Positions 52,796 to 61,258 of a stretch of DNA of 64,000 nucleotides are shown piece by piece. The DNA comes from JAKFYM01 sp964416595 (lineage in GTDB: Bacteria; Bdellovibrionota; UBA1018; CAIPTA01), in the NCBI GenBank assembly GCA_964416595.1, contig CAYQES010000007.1, positions 1 through 64,000 on the forward strand, given 5' to 3'. The notes under the pieces were generated by a model, which was given only the letters and a program-made list of their open reading frames with translations, searched no databases and was not told the origin of the DNA. Position numbers and translations under genes: made by a program. The first letter of the stretch is position 1, and the number at the start of each line of letters is the position of its first letter.

Positions 52796-53419
52796 ATGTA
52801 TAAAAAGCGTTGCGAGCTCTGCTATTTGCACCAAGAGCTTTGTGTTTGTTCCTTACTCCCTAAGCTGCACACACGCACGCGCTTGGTGATATTAATGCAC
52901 TGCAATGAAGAGCGGAAGCCCTCTAATACAGGGCGTTGGGCTCAGCTTTGCCTGCCCAATAGCGAAATTCGCCTGAGGGGTTTGCCGGATCGCACTCCTT
53001 TAAACTTGGACGGACTCGTGGATGAGGCGTGCGAGAGCTGGATGCTGCATTTGAGTCCAGAATCCGAAGAAATTTCTGAGGAATTAGTGCGCGCCACGAA
53101 AAAACCCATTCGCCTTTTGGTGCCCGATGGCACTTGGGCCCAGGCGAGCCGTTTGGGCGCCAAACTTGGGAAGCAGTTGCCTAGCGTAAAACACGTGAAG
53201 CTAAAAGCCTTCAAACCTTCTGAATATCGATTGCGTTCCGAATACCACCCGGACGGCATGGCCACATTCGAAGCCATCGCCCGGGCATTAGGTGTGATTG
53301 AAGGAGCCGAAGTGCAAAAAAAGCTGGAAGCTTTTTTTCAAGTGGTCACCGATCGGATGCTTTGGACTAGGGGAAAACTTCCAGCCTCCGCTGTGCGTGG
53401 TGGCTTGCCTAAGGGTTAG
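52796..53419 (+). CDS. DTW-domain tRNA acp3U transferase (TapT-like)
   Basis: 207 aa. N-terminal zinc-like CELCYLHQELCVC, then LVILMHCNEERKPSNTGRWA and LLVPDGTWAQA, the DTW-family core. DTW proteins transfer an aminocarboxypropyl group from SAM to tRNA uridine. 4-nt overlap with HiPIP (convergent). Confidence 0.85.
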   Translation: MYKKRCELCYLHQELCVCSLLPKLHTRTRLVILMHCNEERKPSNTGRWAQLCLPNSEIRLRGLPDRTPLNLDGLVDEACESWMLHLSPESEEISEELVRATKKPIRLLVPDGTWAQASRLGAKLGKQLPSVKHVKLKAFKPSEYRLRSEYHPDGMATFEAIARALGVIEGAEVQKKLEAFFQVVTDRMLWTRGKLPASAVRGGLPKG

Positions 53420-53754
53420 GGCTTTTTCACCCAGCTCATGCACCAGCCTTGGCCAGCGACTGTATTTTTCGGAATTAAGAGGCACTTGCCCACTTCTTTT
53501 TCCTTTTCCCCCTTGAGTTTCGTATAGAGCTGGCAGTTGTGGCAGTACTGGTCTTTTCGTTCTTTCTTTTTTCGATCAGGGCAGTTAGCGGAAGGTTTAT
53601 CTGCATTGGGGCAATATTTTAAAGATTTAGGCATGGGATCTGTTTCTTTGGCTGGCGGCAGATCATCAGCCAGGGCGGGTGAAAATAGAGAAGACAAAAA
53701 GGGCAGAGCGCAAAGAGCGGTGCCTGTCCATTTTAGAAAAGAACGACGTTGCAT
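53416..53754 (-). CDS. High-potential iron-sulfur protein (HiPIP)
   Basis: 112 aa; Tat signal MQRRSFLKWTGTALCALPF, then four cluster Cys in YCHNC, GKCLLIP and GWCMSWVKK. Periplasmic one-electron carrier with a [4Fe-4S]3+/2+ cluster. Two extra Cys (KYCPNA, ANCPDR) precede the cluster motif. ATG 53754 with GGGAGG SD. Confidence 0.87.
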   Translation of the reverse strand: MQRRSFLKWTGTALCALPFLSSLFSPALADDLPPAKETDPMPKSLKYCPNADKPSANCPDRKKKERKDQYCHNCQLYTKLKGEKEKEVGKCLLIPKNTVAGQGWCMSWVKKP

Positions 53755-53802
53755 GGGGCCTCCCAATGAAAAACAATGTGTTGTGTGCGTGCTTAGTCTC
53801 CC

Positions 53803-55068
53803 TCAAAGTGAGGGAAATTTCAAAGGTTCAGATGGGCTTGAGGCAAAGAAGCTTTTATGAAAACGGATTACTTCCTGATCCGCCCGGATGGCTTTGGGAT
53901 CCCAGCCGTCTAAATACAAGCGCTCAGGTTTACGTACCCGAGAAAGTGCCACGTAGGCTTGGCCCGATTCCCAGAGCCCCGATAAATGAAGGCGAACAGC
54001 ATCGAGCGTGGAACCTTGCGATTTGTGGATGGTAGTGCCGTAGGCTAAATTCAAAGGAAAATTTTTCGCCGTGGCTACCACTTCGCCATCCGCATTGAGT
54101 TGTTCAAATTTCACGGGCTCTAGATCCACCTTTTGGCCCGTTTCCAAAAGTTCCACCTGTACAAATTTTTCCCGCATGGCCCGCACGTGGCCGAGGCTGC
54201 CGTTCACATAGAGACCATTGGCTTCGTTTCGGCGGATCATCACGAGCGCATTGGTTTTGAGCACAAGCATTTCTGGGATCGGGCAGTTGCGCCGGATTTG
54301 TTCCAGAGCCGTAGCCTCTCCGGAATAATCGGTGGTGTAGGCCACGGGCTCATCGGGTAAATCTTCTAAGCGCAGGCGATTATAATTTTCCGCTTGGTGC
54401 CTGAGACCAAACAGCCGGGTGACTTCTTCGTCTTCACTCATCTGCTGCATGCGAGCATTCAACGCATCCCGCACGGTAGCATCACAAACGCCTTCCCGGA
54501 TGCGGTTCAGCACATTATTCCAAGGCGCTGAGGGACTGCGATGCACGGTTTGCAGGGAAATCGGTTGGAATTCGGAGCGGGCCCACACTTCATGGCGGAA
54601 AGCCCAGTCCGGAGTTTCTCGGCCGGGGGTGACAGGAGGAAGCTGGGCAAAGTCTCCCACGGCGATGATCCGCAAATTGCCCCAAGGCTGTTGGTTGCCG
54701 CGGGCTTGCCGGGCGATTTCTTCGGCGGCGGCCAAAGTTTCCCCACTCAGCATAGAAATTTCGTCGATCACCACGGTGTGGGCATCTTTCAAACGGCGTT
54801 TTAGCCGCGGATTTTTTAAAGCTCTTTCTACGGTGCGGGCGGTGCCGCCTTCCATGATGCCGAGGCCAAAAAAGGAGTGAAAGGTGCGGCCACCCACGAG
54901 CACAGCGGCGGCGCCCGTGCTGGCGAGCACGGCGATTTCTGTGGGGGATTGTTGCAAAAAGGCTTTTAGCACGGTGCTTTTGCCGGTGCCCGCCCGGCCC
55001 GTGAGGAAGAGGTTACTGATGGTGTGCAGGCGCTCAAGGGCGAGGGATTGGTCCGGGGAAAATTCCAT
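53803..55068 (-). CDS. Pif1/RecD-like DNA helicase
   Basis: 421-aa SF1B helicase. Walker A FLTGRAGTGKST, VLASTGAAA (motif Ia), VVIDEISMLSG (Walker B), AVGDFAQLPPV (motif III) and LAYGTTIHKSQGSTLDAV (motif V), ALSRVRKPERL (VI). Unwinds 5'-3', likely on G-rich or forked DNA. A TAGGAT -10 lies 5 nt before ATG. Confidence 0.9.
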   Translation of the reverse strand: MEFSPDQSLALERLHTISNLFLTGRAGTGKSTVLKAFLQQSPTEIAVLASTGAAAVLVGGRTFHSFFGLGIMEGGTARTVERALKNPRLKRRLKDAHTVVIDEISMLSGETLAAAEEIARQARGNQQPWGNLRIIAVGDFAQLPPVTPGRETPDWAFRHEVWARSEFQPISLQTVHRSPSAPWNNVLNRIREGVCDATVRDALNARMQQMSEDEEVTRLFGLRHQAENYNRLRLEDLPDEPVAYTTDYSGEATALEQIRRNCPIPEMLVLKTNALVMIRRNEANGLYVNGSLGHVRAMREKFVQVELLETGQKVDLEPVKFEQLNADGEVVATAKNFPLNLAYGTTIHKSQGSTLDAVRLHLSGLWESGQAYVALSRVRKPERLYLDGWDPKAIRADQEVIRFHKSFFASSPSEPLKFPSL

Positions 55069-55200
55069 AGAGCATCCTATACTGGGGGAGGGGGGAACCC
55101 AAGAAAGGAGTGGGGCAGACTTTAAAAAAAGGAAAAAGAAAATGAACCAGAGTTAAAGGCGGCTAACCTTGCCTTTTTGCCCGCCGAGTCGTAAGCCATA

Positions 55201-57207
55201 GTGATCATGAATCGCCTCCAATTTAAGCTGGAAAAAACCGCCTCTGGTTCCTCTGCCCGGGCCGGCCGTTTCCGCACTTTGCATAACGAAGTGCTCACGC
55301 CCCTTTTTATGCCCGTGGGCACCCACGCCACTGTGCGCAGCCAGCGTTTTGAAAACTTGCTCGATAGCGGCTCCCAAATTTTGCTCGCCAACACCTACCA
55401 CTTGCTGCTTCGGCCGGGCCCCGAGATCTTTAAAAAATTTGGCGGCATCCACGGTTTTACAAAATGGCCAAAATCCGTGCTAACGGATTCTGGGGGCTTT
55501 CAGATTTTTGCCATGCCTAACGATCGACACATGACAGAAGAAGGCGCCCGCTTTCTTTCCTACGTAGATGGTAAACATATTTTACTTACACCGGAACGGA
55601 GCATTGAAACCCAAAAAGCCATCGGCAGCGATATTATGATGGTGCTGGATCAATGTGTTCCTTCCACGGTGGACGAAAAAACCGCCCGGGCCGCCATGGA
55701 ACTTTCGAATCGTTGGGCTTTGCGGAGTATGGCTGCCCGGGGAGATTCTCCCCAGTCGCTTTTTGCGATTGTGCAGGGAGCTTGTTACGAAAATTTACGA
55801 AAGGAAAGTGCAAGCTTTCTTACTCAACATCCCTTTGATGGCTTTGCTCTAGGGGGGCTTGCTGTTGGAGAAAGCAAACAGGAGCGGGAAGATACGGTGG
55901 GCTATGCGGCGGCCCTTCTGCCTACGGATCGCCCACGGTATTTGATGGGCGTGGGCACACCGATTGATTTATTAGAGGCCGTGCACCGGGGCATGGATAT
56001 GTTTGATTGCATCATCCCCACGGCCCATGCGGAACAGGGCGTGGCGTACACTTGGAAGGGGAAAGTGCTGCTCCGCCGGGGAGCCTACCGGGATGTGGCT
56101 GATCCAATAGATAAAAATTGCAGCTGCACCGCTTGCACCACCTATTCCAAAGCTTACCTTCATCATTTGATCAAAACCCAGGAGCCTCTCGGGCGGCAAT
56201 TGGTAGGATTACATAACATTCATTTTTATCACGAGCTCATGCGCACCATGCGGGAGCATATTTTAGCGGATACTTTTTCTGCCTTTTACCGGGACGCAAG
56301 AGAAAAGCTTGCCGCGAGCTGCGAAGAATTTCCCGTAAAACCACCGAAAGTGAATCCCGCTATTTCTTTAGAACTCGGAGATTTTGAAGTGGTCACGGCG
56401 CCGGCGGGTTTTGCGAGCATTCGCCAGAAAAGTTCCGGGGAAACCATGCATTCGGTGATTCCCCCCGCGGAAGAAGCTAAGGCCTTGTACGTGGATCAGA
56501 GCTATTTTCGTGAGCGAGTGAAGGAAGAAGAAGAATTGGTAGTGTGGGATGTGGGCATGGGTGCGGGAGCGAACGCCATGGCCGCGATCCACGCTTACGA
56601 AGAACTGGCCGCACAGGGTTTGGCTAAAGCGAAACTGCATGTGGTGAGCTTTGAAACCGATTTAGATTCTTTAAAACTTGCGCTGCAGCACCAGAGTAAA
56701 TTTCCGTACTTACGCCACGGAGCGCCCCACTGCGTTTTACAAAAAGGCCAGTGGAGTTCGAAGAAATACCCGCTGCAATGGACATTACTCGAAGATTTTT
56801 TTGAGCATCTTGAAGAAGCACCTCGGCCCCACTTTGTTTTCTTTGATCCTTTTTCCACAAAAACCAATTATCCTTTCTGGTGCGTGGAAACATTAGAGCG
56901 GATTAGGGAAAAAATTGGTGGCCAAGCTGCAGAGCTATTCACCTATTCTAACTCCACCGCCGTCCGGGCATCACTTTTAGCGGCTGGATTTTATATCGCC
57001 AAGGGCGCGCCCACTGGACCAAAAGGCGAAACCACGATTGCGTGCACCGAAGGCGCTTTGGCTTGGCGAAGGCCTGCACTTTTAGGCGCTGAATGGCTCG
57101 GACGCTGGGAGCGGAGCGAGGCCCGTTGGCCATTGCTCCTTTCGGAAAATCAGGACGAAGAGATTTTGAAAAAAGTTCGTAACCACCCTCAATTTGCGGA
57201 GCGATAA
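55201..57207 (+). CDS. tRNA-guanine transglycosylase fused to MnmC-like methyltransferase
   Basis: 668 aa. Residues ~1-375 form Tgt: LTDSGGFQIFAM (general base Asp), FDCIIPT (nucleophile Asp) and the zinc site CSCTACTTYSKAYLHHL. Residues ~390-650 form an MnmC/DUF752-type methyltransferase (VVWDVGMGAGANAMAAI, FVFFDPFSTKTNYPFW, ELFTYSNSTAVRASLLAAGF). The usual TRNARNG after FDCxxPT is replaced by TAHAEQG, so substrate specificity may differ from queuosine insertion. GTG 55201 or ATG 55207 start. Confidence 0.85.
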   Translation: MIMNRLQFKLEKTASGSSARAGRFRTLHNEVLTPLFMPVGTHATVRSQRFENLLDSGSQILLANTYHLLLRPGPEIFKKFGGIHGFTKWPKSVLTDSGGFQIFAMPNDRHMTEEGARFLSYVDGKHILLTPERSIETQKAIGSDIMMVLDQCVPSTVDEKTARAAMELSNRWALRSMAARGDSPQSLFAIVQGACYENLRKESASFLTQHPFDGFALGGLAVGESKQEREDTVGYAAALLPTDRPRYLMGVGTPIDLLEAVHRGMDMFDCIIPTAHAEQGVAYTWKGKVLLRRGAYRDVADPIDKNCSCTACTTYSKAYLHHLIKTQEPLGRQLVGLHNIHFYHELMRTMREHILADTFSAFYRDAREKLAASCEEFPVKPPKVNPAISLELGDFEVVTAPAGFASIRQKSSGETMHSVIPPAEEAKALYVDQSYFRERVKEEEELVVWDVGMGAGANAMAAIHAYEELAAQGLAKAKLHVVSFETDLDSLKLALQHQSKFPYLRHGAPHCVLQKGQWSSKKYPLQWTLLEDFFEHLEEAPRPHFVFFDPFSTKTNYPFWCVETLERIREKIGGQAAELFTYSNSTAVRASLLAAGFYIAKGAPTGPKGETTIACTEGALAWRRPALLGAEWLGRWERSEARWPLLLSENQDEEILKKVRNHPQFAER

Positions 57208-57918
57208 GTGTTATTTCTTTTTCTTGCTTCTGTTGCCTTAGCTGACTGGAAGCCGGTGTGGAAATTGGAAACCCAAGGGGCGCCAAAGACGGTTTTTTTT
57301 GACGCTTCATCCGGGAAAATTTTTCTCTCAGTGGAGAGTGGCAAAAAGGCCTGGGTAGAGAGAATTTCTTACGAAGGTAAATCGGAGGAAACGATTGCGA
57401 AGGGCGATGCTCCGGCGGGGCCCTTACGGGCCTATGGTGGCCGGATCTATTGGGGCGCAGGGGGAAAAGTTTTCTCTTTTGGGCCCGAGGGGGAGAAGAA
57501 AAAAGTAGAAGCAGAAATTCCTAGCATCACGGATATCGCACTGGACGCCAAGGGGATTCTATATGTGGCCAGTGAAGCGGGCGTTTACTCTCAAGGCAAA
57601 GTGATTTTTTCTAAGCCCGTTACAAGTTTATTGTATTTACAGAGTCTCCACATCTTTTCCCAAGGAAAGATCATTGTGGATAGCAAAGAATCGCTTTTTT
57701 GTGATTGCTTAGGGCTAGAGCGGGCCCCCTTGGGGGGATGGTTCACGGCAGAAGGAAAAAAAATTGTGAGGCGAAACGGTAAAACAAAAGAAGTTTTACT
57801 CGTCGCGAGTTCGCCTCCCGGGCGCTTGGGTTATCTTTATCGCCGTGAAACCAAAGAGGATCTGTTGCTAGTACCCCGACCCGACGGAAAAGTTCTCGAG
57901 GCTTACCGGGCTCCGTAA
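57208..57918 (+). CDS. Secreted propeller-like hypothetical protein
   Basis: 236 aa; the GTG start follows directly on the tgt stop, so the signal peptide MLFLFLASVALA is unusually short and uncharged. Beta-rich blades (IYWGAGGKVFSFGPEG; DIALDAKGILYVASEAGVYS). Function unknown. Confidence 0.6.
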   Translation: MLFLFLASVALADWKPVWKLETQGAPKTVFFDASSGKIFLSVESGKKAWVERISYEGKSEETIAKGDAPAGPLRAYGGRIYWGAGGKVFSFGPEGEKKKVEAEIPSITDIALDAKGILYVASEAGVYSQGKVIFSKPVTSLLYLQSLHIFSQGKIIVDSKESLFCDCLGLERAPLGGWFTAEGKKIVRRNGKTKEVLLVASSPPGRLGYLYRRETKEDLLLVPRPDGKVLEAYRAP

Positions 57919-58004
57919 CACGCTAAAAGGGGAGTGAAGAATTTTCAGCCGTGTTTGCCAGACCAGGGCGTTTTCCCTTAGCCTACTAGAAACCCGGAGA
58001 TTGT

Positions 58005-58814
58005 ATGAAACTCATCCTTAGCGTATTTCTATTTTCTATTTCTGCTTTTGCTTCTGATCACGGCGCGGCTTCTGCAAAAATCCGCATGGGTGGCTGGGAA
58101 GCTTTCTCCGAATTGCAGAATGGCAATATGCGCTTCTATGAAGGCCGCCAGCAACATCCCCGGCAAGATCCCATCTTGCGGGATGTATTAGCTTCTGGCC
58201 AAAAGCCCCACACGATCCTCATTTCTTGCAGCGATTCCCGGGTGCCGCCCGAAGAAATTTTTGATCAGGGCTTGGGTGATATTTTTAGCGTGCGCTTGGC
58301 TGGCAATGTGATCACCGCGGAAGGCATCGCCAGCGTGGAATACGCTGTGGCACACCTTGGCCCAAAATTGATCATTGTGATGGGCCACGAGAGCTGTGGT
58401 GCGATTGGCGCAGCGATTACAAGCAAAGTTGGCGTGAGTAACGGTTCCGAGAGTTTAGATAAACTCGTAACCCAAATCCGTGGCAACCTCAGCGCGGGAG
58501 CAGTGGCTGGAGTAGGGACCGATAAAATTTTCCGTCAGCCTGTGAAGGAAAACGTGACAGCCAATATTAAAGAACTCTTGAAAAAATCCGAGATCGTGCG
58601 AAAAGCCATGAACACGCAAGGTCTTCTCTTAGGCCAGGCGATTTATAGCTTGAAAACCGGCCGGGTGGAGTTCTGGGATGTGGGTTCAAAATTAGACGTT
58701 TCTTCTCTTCCCGATGCGCCCGTGATCCAAGAGGTAAAGGTGAGTGAAGAAGTGATTGTGGATAAGGGTCCGAAAAAAACTATTAAAAAGACCAAAGCCC
58801 CTGTACATCACTAG
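58005..58814 (+). CDS. Periplasmic beta-class carbonic anhydrase
   Basis: 269 aa; signal peptide to AFA. Zinc ligands in ISCSDSRVPPE (Cys, Asp-Arg dyad) and MGHESCGAIGAA (His, Cys). Interconverts CO2 and bicarbonate; export is less common for the beta class. Lys-rich tail (KGPKKTIKKTKAPVHH). Confidence 0.92.
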   Translation: MKLILSVFLFSISAFASDHGAASAKIRMGGWEAFSELQNGNMRFYEGRQQHPRQDPILRDVLASGQKPHTILISCSDSRVPPEEIFDQGLGDIFSVRLAGNVITAEGIASVEYAVAHLGPKLIIVMGHESCGAIGAAITSKVGVSNGSESLDKLVTQIRGNLSAGAVAGVGTDKIFRQPVKENVTANIKELLKKSEIVRKAMNTQGLLLGQAIYSLKTGRVEFWDVGSKLDVSSLPDAPVIQEVKVSEEVIVDKGPKKTIKKTKAPVHH

Positions 58815-58816
58815 AC

Positions 58817-59194
58817 ATGAACTTTCTAAAAGCTCTGCGCAAAGCGGAGCGGATGCTTTTACATCCGGAAGAACTTTTAGGTTTATTGGCCAAGGGCCTT
58901 AAAAAAGCCTATTCCAAACGGGGCGCCCTAGTGGCGATCTTTGAAGATTTTCTCCTGTTGTTTCGTTTAGTAAAAGCATGGGTGTTGGGTGAGTACCGGG
59001 AAGTTCCTCGGAAAGTGATTTTGTGGTCGATCTTGGCCATTTTGTATTTTGTGAGCCCGTTGGACGCCTTCCCTGATCTTCTTCCCGGTGGTTATTTAGA
59101 TGATATCGTTTTTATTTCTTTTATTTTGAAGCGCATTCGCGCGGATCTGGATAAATTCGAACAGTGGGAAGTCAGCAAGAAAAAATCTCGGTAA
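58817..59194 (+). CDS. DUF1232 / YkvA membrane protein
   Basis: 125 aa. LYFVSPLDAFPDLLPGGYLDD is the DUF1232 hallmark. Two short hydrophobic segments. Starts 2 nt after the carbonic anhydrase stop; function unknown. Confidence 0.82.
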   Translation: MNFLKALRKAERMLLHPEELLGLLAKGLKKAYSKRGALVAIFEDFLLLFRLVKAWVLGEYREVPRKVILWSILAILYFVSPLDAFPDLLPGGYLDDIVFISFILKRIRADLDKFEQWEVSKKKSR

Positions 59195-60075
59195 TCGCCA
59201 AATACGCAGCGGCCCTATCTCTCATCGAAGTGGCCTTGGGTTCCGTGCTGCACTCTTTCCGCATCCCATTTTCCGGCAATTTCCTTTCCTTGAACCAAGG
59301 TTTTCTTCTGTGCCGGGCTTCTTTGGCGGCACGCGAGCTGGATCATCGGGGTGGAGTACCCTACGCAATTTCTAATGTAGCGGCGGTGTTAAAATCCTTG
59401 GCACCTGCGGGAAAAAAACTGGGGCCTATGCTGAGTTTGAGTGTGCAGGGCGGATTATTTTCTTTGGGCGTATTTCTGTTTGGCGTGAACGGACTAGGGT
59501 TAGTGGTAGGAATGGTTTTGCTCTCGTTCTGGACCTTTCTGCAGCCCCTCGTGACCTACTATTTATTTTTTGGCTCCGAACTTTTTGCGGCGTTAAATTA
59601 TTTGTTTGAAAAAACTTTGCCGTACCACGGTTTGTCTTTGGGTGGGCTTGGCTGGATTTTAGCGGCGGTGGTGGCCGTGAAAGCATTGGTGGCAGCTGTG
59701 CTGGCGGTGCTGGCTATGGGATCCAAGGGCGCAGATTTTCAGGATCGATTGCTGGTGATGGCGAAGGAGCGAGGCTTGAAGCCACTGGCACCCCGGGCGG
59801 GATCGCCTTTGTGGCTCGCGCTCCGGGATTTAACTCATCCTTTGTTTTTGTTTTCGCTTTTTGCTACCGGATTTTTTCTCTATTTTTCCCAGCATAGCGC
59901 GGGAGAAAAAATTTGGATCATGCTTCGGCCCTTGGCGATTGGTTTTTGTTTTTTTTATTTCTCTCGCACGCTCACCCTGGATCGCTGGCTTTCCCGCTTG
60001 CACGGAACAAGATTCGAGGGATTTGCCCGGGCTTGCCAGGGAGCCCTGGCGCATTTACGGGGGGATGGGGGATAG
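59164..60075 (+). CDS. Multi-pass membrane protein, ECF-S-like appearance
   Basis: About 303 aa with seven to eight hydrophobic segments. IPFSGNFLSLNQGFLLCRAS near the N-terminus recalls ECF-transporter S components, but the protein is longer and this is a low-confidence analogy. GTG start overlaps the DUF1232 gene by 31 nt; an internal start around 59190 is possible. Confidence 0.6.
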   Translation: MGSQQEKISVIAKYAAALSLIEVALGSVLHSFRIPFSGNFLSLNQGFLLCRASLAARELDHRGGVPYAISNVAAVLKSLAPAGKKLGPMLSLSVQGGLFSLGVFLFGVNGLGLVVGMVLLSFWTFLQPLVTYYLFFGSELFAALNYLFEKTLPYHGLSLGGLGWILAAVVAVKALVAAVLAVLAMGSKGADFQDRLLVMAKERGLKPLAPRAGSPLWLALRDLTHPLFLFSLFATGFFLYFSQHSAGEKIWIMLRPLAIGFCFFYFSRTLTLDRWLSRLHGTRFEGFARACQGALAHLRGDGG

Positions 60076-60134
60076 GCTTTTATTTTGCCCGTGCAAAGTG
60101 CGTTGTGTAATGCTGCAAGGGTGACGCACCGCTT

Positions 60135-60153
60135 GTCCGGCGCCGGACTTTTT
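60135..60153 (+). terminator. Intrinsic terminator after the membrane-protein gene
   Basis: Perfect palindrome GTCCGGCGCCGGAC (60135-60148) followed by five T residues. Confidence 0.75.
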
Positions 60154-60220
60154 GAAATTATGGGGCTGGAGTGCCTAGTGCAGAGGCGCCTTCTAGATTT
60201 TGTTCAGCTAATCGTTTTTC

Positions 60221-60877
60221 TCAACGAATCTCCTCCACCTTCACACCCAACCGCTTCGCATAAGCTTCCAAGGTGCGCTGCCAAGCGGGGCGCGAGAGAG
60301 CCCGCGCGTAATACGCTTTAAGCAAAGGAAAGCTATTCAGCAAATCCGTATGGCGGATTTGGCGCAAAACTGTGGCGAGGAGAAGATCGGCCACGGTGAA
60401 ATCTGCGGTGGCGATCCAATCACGCCCTTCCAGACGGTCTTCCAGCCACCCGAGGCACTTCTTCGCTTCTTTAATCATATCTGGCCTGCGACTATTTTTT
60501 TCACCACCACCGAATTTATCAATCAAAATAAGCTCGAGCATGGGCCGCTCTATTGTGCTTAAGGAAGCAAAACACCATTGGGAAACGCGGGTGCGCCCTT
60601 CAAAATCGGATGGAATGAGTTTTCCGGTTTTTTCGGCGAGGTAAAGGAGAATTGCCCCGGATTCGGAGAGGGCGAAGTCCCCATCTTTGATCGCCGGCAC
60701 TAGTCCGAAGGGGCTGATTTTGCGGAAGTCGGGGCTATTATGCTCGCCACCGGTGTGATCGATGCCGTGCACACGATAGGGTAGCCCGATTTCTTCGAGC
60801 ATCCACTCTACCCTGAGATCCCGGGTCTCGCCGATGACGGGCCGAAAAACGCGGCCAAAGCCATATAGTGTGATCAT
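60221..60877 (-). CDS. Glutathione S-transferase family protein
   Basis: 218 aa. Thioredoxin-like N-domain (MITLYGFGRVFRP, GLVPAIKDGDFALSESGAIL with the ES motif) and helical C-domain (IATADFTVADLLLATVL). Likely detoxification or thiol chemistry. Confidence 0.9.
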   Translation of the reverse strand: MITLYGFGRVFRPVIGETRDLRVEWMLEEIGLPYRVHGIDHTGGEHNSPDFRKISPFGLVPAIKDGDFALSESGAILLYLAEKTGKLIPSDFEGRTRVSQWCFASLSTIERPMLELILIDKFGGGEKNSRRPDMIKEAKKCLGWLEDRLEGRDWIATADFTVADLLLATVLRQIRHTDLLNSFPLLKAYYARALSRPAWQRTLEAYAKRLGVKVEEIR

Positions 60878-60904
60878 AAATTCTCCATAGTTTTTTCTTT
60901 GCGC

Positions 60905-61258
60905 CTAAACCATCACCACCAACCCATACCTACAGCTCGGGCAAATCACCTGCCAGTTTGTCGGCGGGCTCGTGGCCGGCACTTTCACTTCTTTCTGGCA
61001 CTCGGGGCACGCAAAAGAAAAGGGCAGCACTTCTTTTTCATACCGCCACTTACGCACGCCCTGGTAGATTCCGAAAAAAAAGAAAAATGGCACCGTTACC
61101 CAGTGGATGGGGGGCAGCGGAGCTGTGGCCACACTTAATCCCCAAAAAATTCCAAGCGCTTTCAATGCCCGTTTTCTTCTTTCCGCCACATCCAGAACCC
61201 GCCAATCCAAGGAAATGGCAGTTTCTTTGCCACCGACGGATTTAATACGGGCGCTCAT
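60905..61258 (-). CDS. Small membrane protein with C-terminal zinc ribbon
   Basis: 117 aa: hydrophobic middle (ALGIFWGLSVATAPLPP / VTVPFFFFFGIYQG) and a terminal ribbon CPECQKEVKV...ICPSC. GGAGG SD inside the tail of the upstream C45 gene (17-nt overlap). Function unknown. Confidence 0.68.
   Translation of the reverse strand: MSARIKSVGGKETAISLDWRVLDVAERRKRALKALGIFWGLSVATAPLPPIHWVTVPFFFFFGIYQGVRKWRYEKEVLPFSFACPECQKEVKVPATSPPTNWQVICPSCRYGLVVMV

Noticed and set aside
59426..59686. 86-codon - strand ORF inside the membrane-protein gene
   Set aside because: Basic, low-complexity shadow of the hydrophobic + strand frame.
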